From positions 1,116,001 through 1,180,000 of the forward strand of contig NZ_JACGWV010000001.1 of NCBI RefSeq assembly GCF_014137995.1: 64,000 bases of DNA, written 5' to 3'. The stretch is from Promicromonospora sukumoe. GTDB taxonomy: Bacteria > Actinomycetota > Actinomycetes > Actinomycetales > Cellulomonadaceae. The notes beneath the pieces were generated by a model that had not been told where the DNA came from, made no database searches, and saw nothing but the letters and a program-made list of their open reading frames with translations. The position numbers were made by a program, and so were the translations under genes. Below are positions 45,164 to 53,267 of the stretch, in pieces (the stretch's first letter is position 1; every line of letters starts with the position of its first letter).

Positions 45164-45241
45164 TTCAATGAGCTCGGTCGGTTGGTTTGAGATCGGTCAA
45201 TCAGCCGACCGATCTCAAAGCAACCGACCGAGCTCATTGAA
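45164..45241. repeat. 78-base palindrome with 35-base arms
   Basis: Arms starting TTCAATGAGCTCGGTCGG pair with one mismatch around an 8-base loop. It belongs to no other family in the window. The following stretch 45242-45394 is GC-rich, Ala/Gly-Pro-like low-complexity DNA with no supportable gene. Confidence 0.75.
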
Positions 45242-45394
45242 CGGCCGGTGCAACCGGCCGATCTCGCGGACCGGGTGCCGGACCAAGCGCCGGGCCGAGT
45301 GCCGGCCCGGGCGCCGCGCCAAGCACCGCGCCGGGCGCCGCGCAGCCGTTGCACCAGCCCCCGCCCACCCCACCAACCACCCCCAGGTCCCGGG

Positions 45395-45447
45395 ATGTGA
45401 GATCTGGCGGACAGATCGTTGACTTCTATGGGTTCCATTCGTATCTT
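45395..45447 (+). promoter_or_regulatory. Operon A promoter with upstream GAGA-type activator motif
   Basis: TTGACT (45419-45424), 17 bases, TATCTT (45442-45447) is a strong sigma-70-type promoter. ATGTGAGATC (GAGA at 45399) lies just upstream, 43 bases before the -10, the same spacing as at six other promoters in the island. Confidence 0.75.
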
Positions 45448-45499
45448 CTGTGACATCGAGACCAACCACACCAATCCGATCGGAGAGATGTAGAAGGTC

Positions 45500-45628
45500 T
45501 CGGCAGGTCATGAGCTCCGACACGAAGCCCCGGCTGGTCGGACGGCAACCCCCCGCGCGGGTGGGTGCCCCGGGTGAGGACCAGGTCCACCGCCGGCCGG
45601 CGGATGACAACACGCGTCGCTCGCCGAT
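45500..45628 (+). promoter_or_regulatory. SAM-IV riboswitch
   Basis: The conserved SAM-IV core is readable: GGTCATGAG, AAGCCCCGGCT, CGGCAACCCCCC, GTGCCCCGGGTGAGGACC, followed by the 3' hairpin CCGCCGGCCGGCGG. This class binds S-adenosylmethionine and is mostly found upstream of actinobacterial sulfur genes, including O-acetylhomoserine sulfhydrylases, which fits the MetY-like gene in this operon. It lies between the promoter and the leader peptide. Confidence 0.85.
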
Positions 45629-45653
45629 GGGCGAGCAGGTGAGGAGAACGACG

Positions 45654-45776
45654 ATGACCCGGAGCGCCGCCCCCGCTGCCCCCGCCGTCCACGTGTCCCT
45701 GCCGTCCCGGATCGTCCCCCTGCGGGCTGGTGCTGCCCCGCGCGAGGACATGTGTTGTCACTGTTCCTGTCGCTGA
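45654..45776 (+). CDS. Poly-cysteine leader peptide (attenuator ORF)
   Basis: 40 codons with a strong GAGGAGA site before the ATG. The product ends MCCHCSCR, four Cys in the last eight residues, immediately before the stop. Short ORFs ending in Cys clusters act as cysteine-responsive attenuators in mycobacteria: scarce charged tRNA-Cys stalls the ribosome and changes downstream expression. HVSLPSRIV in the middle resembles the conserved part of annotated actinobacterial sulfur-gene leader peptides. It is placed after the riboswitch and 205 bases before the first structural gene. Confidence 0.75.
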   Translation: MTRSAAPAAPAVHVSLPSRIVPLRAGAAPREDMCCHCSCR

Positions 45777-45981
45777 CGGCGACAGCCCGGCACTGACCTT
45801 CCCTCGGCGTCGTACGCCGAGCCCCGGCCGTATCCGGCCCTCACGTTCCTGACCGGACGTCTCTTTCCTGCCTCTCGGCAGCCACGCTCCCGGGTGACCC
45901 CCAGGCGCCGTCGTGCATCCCGCGCGTCGGCCGGGTCCTCCGGGCGCCGTCGTGCCGCCGCAGCCCGAACGGAGCCCCGCC
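45777..45981 (+). promoter_or_regulatory. Untranslated attenuator region between leader ORF and operon A
   Basis: Contains hairpins CTCGGCG-TCGTA-CGCCGAG (45803-45821) and GGCCG-TATC-CGGCC (45826-45839), the latter followed by a pyrimidine-rich tract (about 45855-45872). A 12-base direct repeat GCGCCGTCGTGC lies around 45907 and 45948. A Rho- or hairpin-based decision downstream of leader translation is inferred. Confidence 0.45.
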
Positions 45982-47148
45982 GTGCCGTACCCGTCGCAGC
46001 CCACGTCCCTCTCGTCCACCGGCCCGTCCGCCCGTCCCGTCGTGCTCGGCGTGGACCTCACCTCCGCCGGCGCCCGCCCGGGCGCCCACCGGGCACGTGG
46101 CCCCATCGCGCCGCGCCCGTTCGACGGCGAGCGCTTCCTGCACCTCATGCGGACCGCAGACCGTGGCCTGCTGGACTTCGTCAGCCTCGACGAGGGCTTC
46201 CTGCTCCACCCCGGCCGCAGCCAGGTCACCGGGCGGCTGGACACGGCCGTCGCCGCGGCCCGCGCCGCGCGCGTCACGACGGGCATCGGCCTGGTCGCCG
46301 CCGTCGACACCGTGCACGTCGAGGCGGGCCACGCCGCCGTCGCGCTGAGCAGCATCGACCGCGCGAGCAGCGGCCGGGCCGGCTGGCAGGCCGTGCGGCA
46401 GAGCAGGCTCCCCGAGGCCGACGACGCCTGGGCCGCCCGGGTCGAGCTCGGCATCCGGTCCGTCACCCAGGTGTGGACGGGGCGTCCCGGCAGCGGGTCG
46501 GGCGCGGTCGAGCTCGACGCCGAGGGCCGGTTCCGCGTGGACCACGACGGCATCCGGTTCGCCGTCCGCGGCCGCCCGGCCGCCGGCACGGAGGACGCCC
46601 TGCCGCAGGTGCCGCCGCCGCTCGTCGTGTCGGCGCGCTCCGAGGCAAGCGCCGCGCTGGCCGGCCGCACCGCCGACGTCGCGCGGATCACCGTGACCGA
46701 CGCCGCGCAGGCGGTGCGCCTGCGCCGGCTCGTGCGGGACTCGGCGCTGTCGGCCGGGCGGGACCCCGAGGACGTGCGCGTGCTCGCCGAGGTCTACGTG
46801 GTGCTCGCGGCCGAGCGGGCCAGCGCCCGCGCCCGGCTGGAGCTCGTCGAGGCCCTGGAGGGCACCGCGGCCATGGGCGACGGACTCGTGATCGCCGACA
46901 CCCCGGACGAGCTGGCCACCCTGATCGCCGACTTGACCACGGTCGGCGCCGTCGACGGGTTCCTGCTGCGGCCGTCCTCGCTCAGCTCGGACCTCGACAC
47001 GATCACCGACCACCTGGTGCCCGCCCTCCAGCACGCCGGCCTGTTCCGCACCGAGCGCACGGAGACGACGCTGCGCGGCTCGCTCGGACTGTCCGACGCC
47101 GAGCGGGAGCGCGAGGCACTGCCCACGGGCCGGCTGCTCAGCGCCTGA
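45982..47148 (+). CDS. Divergent short LLM-class flavin-dependent monooxygenase (operon A)
   Basis: 388 residues. GTG 45982 is taken because GGAG lies 7 bases upstream; the longer frame is Pro/Arg-rich and non-coding in style. It has the luciferase-like (beta/alpha)8 layout but differs from the NtaA/DmoA type. Features are LMRTADRGLLDFVSLDEGF, IDRASSGRAGWQAV (canonical proteins have LSGGRxAWN), and the C-terminal RTERTETTLRGSLGL. The closest relatives here are the 50422 and 54670 genes. It should use FMNH2, but may be a non-catalytic partner of a canonical LLM. First gene after the SAM-IV/Cys leader. Confidence 0.8.
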   Translation: MPYPSQPTSLSSTGPSARPVVLGVDLTSAGARPGAHRARGPIAPRPFDGERFLHLMRTADRGLLDFVSLDEGFLLHPGRSQVTGRLDTAVAAARAARVTTGIGLVAAVDTVHVEAGHAAVALSSIDRASSGRAGWQAVRQSRLPEADDAWAARVELGIRSVTQVWTGRPGSGSGAVELDAEGRFRVDHDGIRFAVRGRPAAGTEDALPQVPPPLVVSARSEASAALAGRTADVARITVTDAAQAVRLRRLVRDSALSAGRDPEDVRVLAEVYVVLAAERASARARLELVEALEGTAAMGDGLVIADTPDELATLIADLTTVGAVDGFLLRPSSLSSDLDTITDHLVPALQHAGLFRTERTETTLRGSLGLSDAEREREALPTGRLLSA

Positions 47149-47198
47149 CGAGCACCAGCGCCTGGCCCCCGTACCCCCCCACACCAAGGAGACCCACC

Positions 47199-47555
47199 AT
47201 GACCACCCCTGAGCTGCAGACCCCCGACGCCGCGGGCGCCAAGGTCGCCGGCGGCGCCCTGCTGATCGACGTCCGCTCGGCCGCCGGCCGCGCGTCGGCG
47301 GGCGAGATCCCGGGCGCCACCCTCGCGGACCGGAACGACCTCGACGCGCTGTTCGGGCCGTCCGACAACCCCGCGATCACCCTCGACACGCCCGTCGTGA
47401 TCGTCTGCGGCTCGATCAACGGCTCCGGACCCGTCGCCGAGGCGCTCGCCGCCCGCGGCTACACCGACGTCTCGCACGTCGACGGCGGGTTCCCGGCCTG
47501 GAAGGAGGCGGGCCTGCCCGCGACGGAGGCGGCCGAGCCGAGCGCGGCCCCATGA
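47199..47555 (+). CDS. Rhodanese-like sulfurtransferase
   Basis: 118-residue single rhodanese domain: ALLIDVRSAAGRASAGEIPGA near the N-terminus, active-site Cys in VIVCGSINGSG (about residue 70), and VDGGFPAWKEAGLPA at the C-terminus. The loop after Cys (GSINGSG) lacks the Arg of the classical CRxGxR/T. It may carry a persulfide from substrate-derived sulfur to the next enzyme. AAGGAGA site before the ATG. Coupled to the MetY-like gene by an ATGA overlap. Confidence 0.82.
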   Translation: MTTPELQTPDAAGAKVAGGALLIDVRSAAGRASAGEIPGATLADRNDLDALFGPSDNPAITLDTPVVIVCGSINGSGPVAEALAARGYTDVSHVDGGFPAWKEAGLPATEAAEPSAAP

Positions 47556-48892
47556 CCGGCTTCGCCACCCGGCAGGTGCACGCGCGCAGCGCGGGGCGGG
47601 ACGACGCCGGGCGCGCCACCGGTGCGCCCGACCCCGCGGCGTCGGGCCACGTGGTCCCGCGCGCCACGCCCGTCTACCTGACCGCCGGGTTCGAGTTCGA
47701 GGAGTGGGAGCAGGCCGCCGGGCACTTCGGCGCCGGCGAGGGCTTCGCCTACACGCGCACCGGCAACCCGACCACGGCCGCCGTCGAGCAGCGGATCGCG
47801 GCCCTGGAGGGCGGCGCCGACGCGCTCTTCCTGGCCAGCGGGCAGGCGGCCGTCACCGTCGCCCTGCTCGGCCTGGTCGAGGCGGGGCAGCGCGTGCTCG
47901 CGGCGTCCAGCATCTACGAGGGCACCCGCGGGCTGCTCCTGGAGAACCTGCCGCGCCTCGGCATCGAGGCCGACTTCGTGGACGACGCCGCCGACCCGGC
48001 CGCCTGGGAGCGAGCGATCCGCCCCGAGACTCGGGTGCTGTTCCTGGAGTCGATCCCGAACGCCCGCAACGACCTGCCCGACCTCGCGGCCGTGGCCGAC
48101 GTCGCGCACGCGCACGGGCTGGTGCTCGTCGTCGACAACACCCTCGCGACGCCCTACCTGCTGCGCCCGATCGAGCACGGGGCCGACGTCGTCGTGCACT
48201 CCGCCAGCAAGTTCCTCGCGGGGCACGGCTCGGTGCTGGGCGGCGTCGTCGTCGACGCCGGGACGTTCGACGCGCGCGCCTCGGGCGCGCTGTACCCGCA
48301 CCTGGTGGCGCCGTCGCGCACGGGCGGGCCGAGCGTGGCCGAGCGGCACGGCGGGCGGGCGCGCCTGGCGTACCTGCGCGAGACGGTCGCGCCGCGGTTC
48401 GGCCCGACGCCGTCGCCGCTGAACGCGTTCCTCGTGGGCCAGGGCATCGAGACCCTGTCGCTGCGGGTGGCCCGGCAGAGCGCGTCAGCCCTGGAGGTCG
48501 CGCGCTGGCTGGCGTTCCGGCCCGAGGTCGCGTCCGTGGACTACTCGGGGCTCGACTCCAGCCCGTCGTACGCGCTGGCCAAGCGGTACCTGCCGGACGG
48601 CCAGGGCTCCGTGTTCACCTTCACGCTGCACGGTGGTGCCCCCGCGGCGCGGGCGCTCGTCGAGGCCGTGCAGGTCTTCACCCACATGACCCACATCGGC
48701 GACGTCCGCTCGCTCGTGCTGCACCCCGAGAGCACCAGCCACGTGCTGCGCACTCCGGCCGAACGCGCCGCCTCGGGCATCCACCCGGGCACCCTGCGCC
48801 TCTCGGTCGGCATCGAGGACCTGCCCGACCTGATCGGCGACCTCGACCGGGGGCTCGCGGCCGCCCGAACCACACGCAAGGAGACACCATGA
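47552..48892 (+). CDS. MetY-like O-acetylhomoserine/O-acetylserine sulfhydrylase
   Basis: 446-residue PLP enzyme of the Cys/Met metabolism (gamma) family. Markers are ATRQVHA, YTRTGNPTTAAVEQRIAALEGG, ALFLASGQAAVTVAL, PLP-Lys in VVHSASKFLAGHGSVLGG, and C-terminal GDVRSLVLHPESTSH with LRLSVGIEDL. It would combine sulfide or methanethiol with an O-acylated homoserine to give homocysteine or methionine. Which acceptor is used is not decidable. It sits between the rhodanese and an LLM gene with 4-base overlaps on both sides. Confidence 0.9.
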   Translation: MTGFATRQVHARSAGRDDAGRATGAPDPAASGHVVPRATPVYLTAGFEFEEWEQAAGHFGAGEGFAYTRTGNPTTAAVEQRIAALEGGADALFLASGQAAVTVALLGLVEAGQRVLAASSIYEGTRGLLLENLPRLGIEADFVDDAADPAAWERAIRPETRVLFLESIPNARNDLPDLAAVADVAHAHGLVLVVDNTLATPYLLRPIEHGADVVVHSASKFLAGHGSVLGGVVVDAGTFDARASGALYPHLVAPSRTGGPSVAERHGGRARLAYLRETVAPRFGPTPSPLNAFLVGQGIETLSLRVARQSASALEVARWLAFRPEVASVDYSGLDSSPSYALAKRYLPDGQGSVFTFTLHGGAPAARALVEAVQVFTHMTHIGDVRSLVLHPESTSHVLRTPAERAASGIHPGTLRLSVGIEDLPDLIGDLDRGLAAARTTRKETP

Positions 48893-50241
48893 CCCGCCAG
48901 CAGCACCTCGGCTGGTTCCTGGCCCGCGGCTTCGGGCCGCACGGCTGGGGCCACGACTACCTGGACTGGAACTACGACTGGACCCGGCCCGACCTCTACG
49001 TCGAGTCGGCCCGCGCCCTGGAGCAGGCGGGCGTCGACCTGCTGATCATCGAGGACGCCCCGTCGCTCGGCAGCCCCGAGACCATCGACCTGCGCGTGCG
49101 GCAGGCGTTCGGCGGCCCCAAGCACGACCCGCTGCTGCTGGCCCCGTACCTGTTCGCCGCGACCCAGCACCTCGGCATCGTGCCGACGGTCAACCCGGCC
49201 GCCGTGCTGCCCTACACCGGGGCGCGCCAGCTCGCGACGCTCCAGCACCTCTCGGGCGGCCGGTTCGGCCTCAACCTCGTGACCGACACCGGCAGTGCGC
49301 GGCACTTCTCGGACGCGCCGCCGCTCGGGCACGACGCCGCGTACGACCGCGCCGAGGAGTGGCTCGACGGCGTCCGCTCGCTGTGGCGCTCCTGGGACGA
49401 CGGCGCGCTGATCGCCGACCCGGGCGCCGTCGGGCCCGGCGGCACGCGGACCGGGGGCCGGTACGCCGACGGCGGCCTGCTGCGCCCGGTGCGGCACCGC
49501 GGCGAGCACTTCGCGTTCGACGGCCCGCTCAACGCGCTCCCGTTCGCCGACGGCGCGGACGGCGAGCCCGTGATCGTCTCGCCGGGCGGCTCGGGCCGCG
49601 GGCTGGCGTTCGCGGGCGCGAACAGCGACGTGCAGCTCGCGCTCACGCCCCTGACGGAGCGCAGCGTGCGCGACTACCGGGCCAAGGTGCACGCCGCCGC
49701 CCGCGCGTCGGGCCGGGCGCTGGAGCACGTCAAGGTCCTGTTCGCGATCAAGCCCGTGCTCGTGTCCAGCCCGCAGGAGGCCGACCGCCTGGTCGCGGCG
49801 TCCGCCAACCCCGACGACGGCACGCTGTGGCGCATCGCCGAGCAGCAGTCGAGCGACCTGGAGACCGACCTGACGGCGCTCGACCTGGACAAGCCGCTGC
49901 CCACGGGCCTGTTCGGTGACCATGTCTCCCACGGGTCCATCAAGCGGCTGGTCGGCGAGCACGACCTGGCGACCACGCCGCTGCGCGTGCTGCTCGGCGG
50001 GCTCGCCCGGCTGGGCCGCATCGCCGACCGCACGGGCTGGGTGGGCACGGCGGGCGAGTTCGCCGACCTCATCGAGGAGCTGGGGGAGTGGGGCAACGAC
50101 GGCGTGCTGCTGTGGGGCGACCTGCACCCCGTCACCGTGCACCGCACTCTCGACGAGCTGGTCCCGATCCTGCGGCGCCGCGGCATCCTGCGCACCGAGT
50201 GGGCCGACGGCGGGCTGCGGGCCAACCTGCGCGCGTTCTGA
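48889..50241 (+). CDS. Canonical NtaA/DmoA-type LLM flavin monooxygenase (operon A)
   Basis: 450 residues. Group signature features are GWGHDYLDWNYDW near the N-terminus, ARALEQAGVDLLIIEDAPSLGS, LQHLSGGRFGLNLVTD (flavin/phosphate region), and a C-terminal WADGGLRANLRAF. Relatives oxidise sulfides, sulfones, aminopolycarboxylates or S-substituted cysteines using FMNH2. The 48889 ATG overlaps the MetY stop. The short LLM of the operon (45982) is its presumed partner. A GTGTCAGAC palindrome ends the operon 22 bases later. Confidence 0.87.
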   Translation: MTRQQHLGWFLARGFGPHGWGHDYLDWNYDWTRPDLYVESARALEQAGVDLLIIEDAPSLGSPETIDLRVRQAFGGPKHDPLLLAPYLFAATQHLGIVPTVNPAAVLPYTGARQLATLQHLSGGRFGLNLVTDTGSARHFSDAPPLGHDAAYDRAEEWLDGVRSLWRSWDDGALIADPGAVGPGGTRTGGRYADGGLLRPVRHRGEHFAFDGPLNALPFADGADGEPVIVSPGGSGRGLAFAGANSDVQLALTPLTERSVRDYRAKVHAAARASGRALEHVKVLFAIKPVLVSSPQEADRLVAASANPDDGTLWRIAEQQSSDLETDLTALDLDKPLPTGLFGDHVSHGSIKRLVGEHDLATTPLRVLLGGLARLGRIADRTGWVGTAGEFADLIEELGEWGNDGVLLWGDLHPVTVHRTLDELVPILRRRGILRTEWADGGLRANLRAF

Positions 50242-50263
50242 GCCGTTCCGGTGACCCCCGGAC

Positions 50264-50307
50264 GTGTCAGACCTACAGGTCCCTCGGGTGACCTGTAGGT
50301 CTGACAC
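50264..50307. terminator. Palindrome after operon A (GTGTCAGAC family, copy 3)
   Basis: Perfect 18-base arms GTGTCAGACCTACAGGTC around an 8-base loop; the arm is the same as copy 2. It lies directly before the next promoter. Confidence 0.8.
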
Positions 50308-50318
50308 ATTCCTCCAGC

Positions 50319-50370
50319 ATGTGAGATGTTCCGGCGGACCCCTTGGCAGGGTGCCGGGCGCACCTATCGT
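50319..50370 (+). promoter_or_regulatory. Operon B promoter with GAGA-type activator motif
   Basis: ATGTGAGATGTTCCGGC (GAGA at 50323), then TTGGCA (50343-50348), 16 bases, TATCGT (50365-50370). GAGA to -10 is 42 bases. Confidence 0.7.
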
Positions 50371-50421
50371 CGGCGCCACCGCGGCCCCCGCCCGGGCCGC
50401 CCGACGCCGCGAGGAGCAGCC

Positions 50422-51732
50422 ATGACGACCGACGGTTCTCTCACCGCACCACAGGATCCGGCGCACGATCCGGCCGACGACCCCGCCCGCGAACCGGCCG
50501 CAGGACACGACCAAGCCCCGGCATCCACACCGATCGTCGCCGTCGCGCTCGACGGCGCCGGCTGGCACCCCGCCGCGTGGCGCGAGCCCGGCGCCCGCCC
50601 CGAGGCCCTGACCGACGCCGCCTACTGGGTCGGCCTGACCCAGCTCGCCGAGGCCGGGCTCGTCGACCTCGTGACGTTCGAGGACAGCTTCGGCATCCCC
50701 GTCGGGCCCTGGGACGACCCGGCCGCCGACCGGACCGACCGCGTGCGGGTGCGGCTGGACGCCGAGCTCGTCGCGGCGCGCGTGGCCCCCACGACGCGCC
50801 ACGTCGGGCTCGTGCCCGTCGTGACGGTCACCCACACCGAGCCGTTCCACGTCGCCAAGGCCCTGGCCACCCTGGACCACACCAGCCGGGGCCGGGCGGG
50901 CTGGCAGGTGCGCGCCTCGCCGTCGGGCACGGAGGCGCGGCTGACGGGCCGCCGCGACCTGCCGGAGATCACGCAGGAGGACTACACCTCCGGCAGGGCG
51001 GACGAGCAGGTCGCGGAGCGGTTCGCCGAGGCGGCCGCCGTCGTCGACGCGGTCCGCGCGCTCTGGGACTCCTGGGAGGACGACGCCGAGATCCGCGACG
51101 TCGCCACGCGCCGGTTCATCGACCGCGACAAGGTGCACCGCGTCGACGTCGAGACGCCGTGGTTCTCGGTGCGCGGCCCGTCCATCACGCCGCGTCCGCC
51201 GCAGGGCCAGCCCGTCGTCACCGCGCTCGCGCACGCCACCGTGCCGTACGAGCTGGCCGCCCGTTCCGCCGACGTCGTCTTCGTGACGCCGCAGGACGAC
51301 GCGACGGCGGCCTCGATCCTGGCCGAGGTGCGCGCCGCCGAGGAGCGGGTGGGCCGCACGGGGGAGCCGCTGCGCGTCGTCGCCGACCTGGCCGTGGTGC
51401 TCGACACCAACGGGCGGGCCGGTGCCGAGCGGCTGGCGCGCCTGGACGCGCGGGCGGGCTCGGCCGCCGGTTCCGGCTGGGTCACCGATGCCCGGGTGCT
51501 CGCCGGGTCCGCGGCCGACGTCGCCGACGTGGTCGAGGCCTGGACCGCCCTCGGGTACGACGGCGTGCGCCTGCGCCCGGCCGTGCTGCCCGACGACCTG
51601 GAGGCGCTGGTCACCGACGTGCTGCCGGAGCTGCGGCGCCGCGGCCTGGCCCGCACCGCGTACGACGCCGGCTCGCTGCGCGGGCTGCTGCGCCTGCCGA
51701 CCGACGTACCCAGCCGGTTCGCCGTCGTCTGA
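50422..51732 (+). CDS. Divergent short LLM-class protein (operon B)
   Basis: 436 residues including an Asp/Pro-rich N-terminus of about 45. Same subgroup as the 45982 gene: ALATLDHTSRGRAGWQV, DSWEDDAEIRDVATRRFIDRD, and C-terminal RTAYDAGSLRGLLRL. It also has ITPRPPQGQPVV, the substrate/flavin-loop position that reads PQGxPVI in canonical members. GAGGAGC precedes ATG 50422. First gene of a two-gene operon with a canonical LLM 61 bases downstream. Confidence 0.8.
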   Translation: MTTDGSLTAPQDPAHDPADDPAREPAAGHDQAPASTPIVAVALDGAGWHPAAWREPGARPEALTDAAYWVGLTQLAEAGLVDLVTFEDSFGIPVGPWDDPAADRTDRVRVRLDAELVAARVAPTTRHVGLVPVVTVTHTEPFHVAKALATLDHTSRGRAGWQVRASPSGTEARLTGRRDLPEITQEDYTSGRADEQVAERFAEAAAVVDAVRALWDSWEDDAEIRDVATRRFIDRDKVHRVDVETPWFSVRGPSITPRPPQGQPVVTALAHATVPYELAARSADVVFVTPQDDATAASILAEVRAAEERVGRTGEPLRVVADLAVVLDTNGRAGAERLARLDARAGSAAGSGWVTDARVLAGSAADVADVVEAWTALGYDGVRLRPAVLPDDLEALVTDVLPELRRRGLARTAYDAGSLRGLLRLPTDVPSRFAVV

Positions 51733-51793
51733 CCGGTGCGCGCCACCGGCACCGCACCGACAACCCCGCCCGAGACGTGAGAGCGAGCAGACC

Positions 51794-53176
51794 ATGAGCA
51801 CACCCACCGGCACGCCCCGCAAGCAGATCATCCTCGGCGCCTACCTGGGCGGCGTGAACCACCACACGCTGTGGCACCTCCCGGAGTCGGGCAGCCAGAT
51901 CGACTTCTCGACCTTCGAGCACACGGCCCGCACCGCCGAGCGCGGCCGGTTCGACTTCTTCTTCCTCGCGGAGGGCCTGGCGCTGCGTGAGCGCGACGGG
52001 CAGGTCTTCGACCAGGACATCGTCGGGCGGCCCGACACGTTCACGGTGCTGGCCTCGCTCGCCGCCGTGACCGAGCACCTGGGCCTGGCCGCGACCATCA
52101 ACGCGACCTTCAACGAGCCCTACGAGCTGGCCCGGCAGATCGTCTCCCTCGACCACCTCTCCGGCGGGCGGGCGGCCTGGAACGTCGTGACGAGCTTCGA
52201 CGCGTTCACCGGCGCCAACTTCCGCCGGGGCGGGTTCCTGGACCGCTCCCAGCGGTACGAGCGCGCCGCGGAGACCATCGAGGTCGTGCGCTCCCTGTGG
52301 GACTCGTGGGCCGCCGAGGACCTGGTCATCGACAAGGAAGCGGGCGTCTTCTCCCGGTCCGGCGCGGGCTCGTTCGCGCACGCCGGACCGCAGTTCGACG
52401 TCGGCGGCTGGTTCGGCGTCCCGCGCGCGCCGCAGGGCCACCCCGTGATCCTGCAGGCAGGGGTCTCGCCGCAGGGCCGGGACTTCGCGGCGGCCAACTC
52501 GGACGCGATCTTCTCGCCGTACGGCCGGTTCGACGAGGCGCGCGCCTACTACCAGGACGTCAAGGCGCGCGCCGCCGGCTTCGGCCGCGACCCCGACCAC
52601 CTGAAGATCCTGCCGAGCGCGTCGTTCGTGCTCGGCGCGACCGAGAAAGAGGCGCAGGACAAGGCCCGGTGGGTGCGCGAGGAGCAGGTCACGGGCCGCA
52701 CCGCGCAGATCCTGCTGGAGCAGATCTGGAACCGAGACCTGTCGGCCTACGACCCCGACGGCCCGCTGCCCGACGTCGAGCCCGCGCTCGACGCGCCGTC
52801 GTTCATCGCGGGACGCGCCCTGACGCACGCCGACCGGCCCGCGACCGTGGCGCGGCTGCGCGCCCAGGCCGAGGCCAACGGCTGGTCCCTGCGGCAGACG
52901 GCGGTCGAGGAGTTCACGCGCGGCTCGTTCGTCGGCACGCCCACGCGGGTGGCCGACGCCCTCGACGACTTCGTGCAGGACGACGGCTCGGACGGGTTCG
53001 TCATCGGCTCGTATCTCGTGCCGACCGGCCTGGACGAGTTCGTCGACGACGTCGTGCCGCTGCTGCAGGAGCGCGGCTCGCTGCGCACGGAGTACACGGG
53101 CACCACGCTGCGCGACAACCTGGGGCTTCCGACGCCGGCCCGGGCCGGCGACGCGGCGGTGGCGCGGGCCGTCTAG
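51794..53176 (+). CDS. Canonical NtaA/DmoA-type LLM flavin monooxygenase (operon B)
   Basis: 460 residues. Signatures are GAYLGGVNHHTLWHLPESGS, ERGRFDFFFLAEGLALRER, LDHLSGGRAAWNVVTSFDAF, RAPQGHPVILQAGVSPQGRDFAA, and the C-terminal TEYTGTTLRDNLGL. This is the group containing nitrilotriacetate, dimethylsulfide and dibenzothiophene-sulfone monooxygenases. Substrate not readable; context says sulfur. It needs FMNH2 from a reductase such as those at 57.7-58.9 kb. Confidence 0.88.
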   Translation: MSTPTGTPRKQIILGAYLGGVNHHTLWHLPESGSQIDFSTFEHTARTAERGRFDFFFLAEGLALRERDGQVFDQDIVGRPDTFTVLASLAAVTEHLGLAATINATFNEPYELARQIVSLDHLSGGRAAWNVVTSFDAFTGANFRRGGFLDRSQRYERAAETIEVVRSLWDSWAAEDLVIDKEAGVFSRSGAGSFAHAGPQFDVGGWFGVPRAPQGHPVILQAGVSPQGRDFAAANSDAIFSPYGRFDEARAYYQDVKARAAGFGRDPDHLKILPSASFVLGATEKEAQDKARWVREEQVTGRTAQILLEQIWNRDLSAYDPDGPLPDVEPALDAPSFIAGRALTHADRPATVARLRAQAEANGWSLRQTAVEEFTRGSFVGTPTRVADALDDFVQDDGSDGFVIGSYLVPTGLDEFVDDVVPLLQERGSLRTEYTGTTLRDNLGLPTPARAGDAAVARAV

Positions 53177-53196
53177 CCCGGGCCTGAGTGTCAGAC

Positions 53197-53260
53197 ACCC
53201 CCGTACGTGTCAGACGTACAGGTCACCCGAGGGACCTGTACGTCTGACACGTACGGGGGT
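53197..53260. terminator. 64-base palindrome between convergent operons B and C (GTGTCAGAC family, copy 4)
   Basis: Perfect 28-base arms (ACCCCCGTACGTGTCAGACG and on) around an 8-base loop. It lies between convergent LLM genes and should terminate both. Confidence 0.85.
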
Positions 53261-53267
53261 GGTGGGG

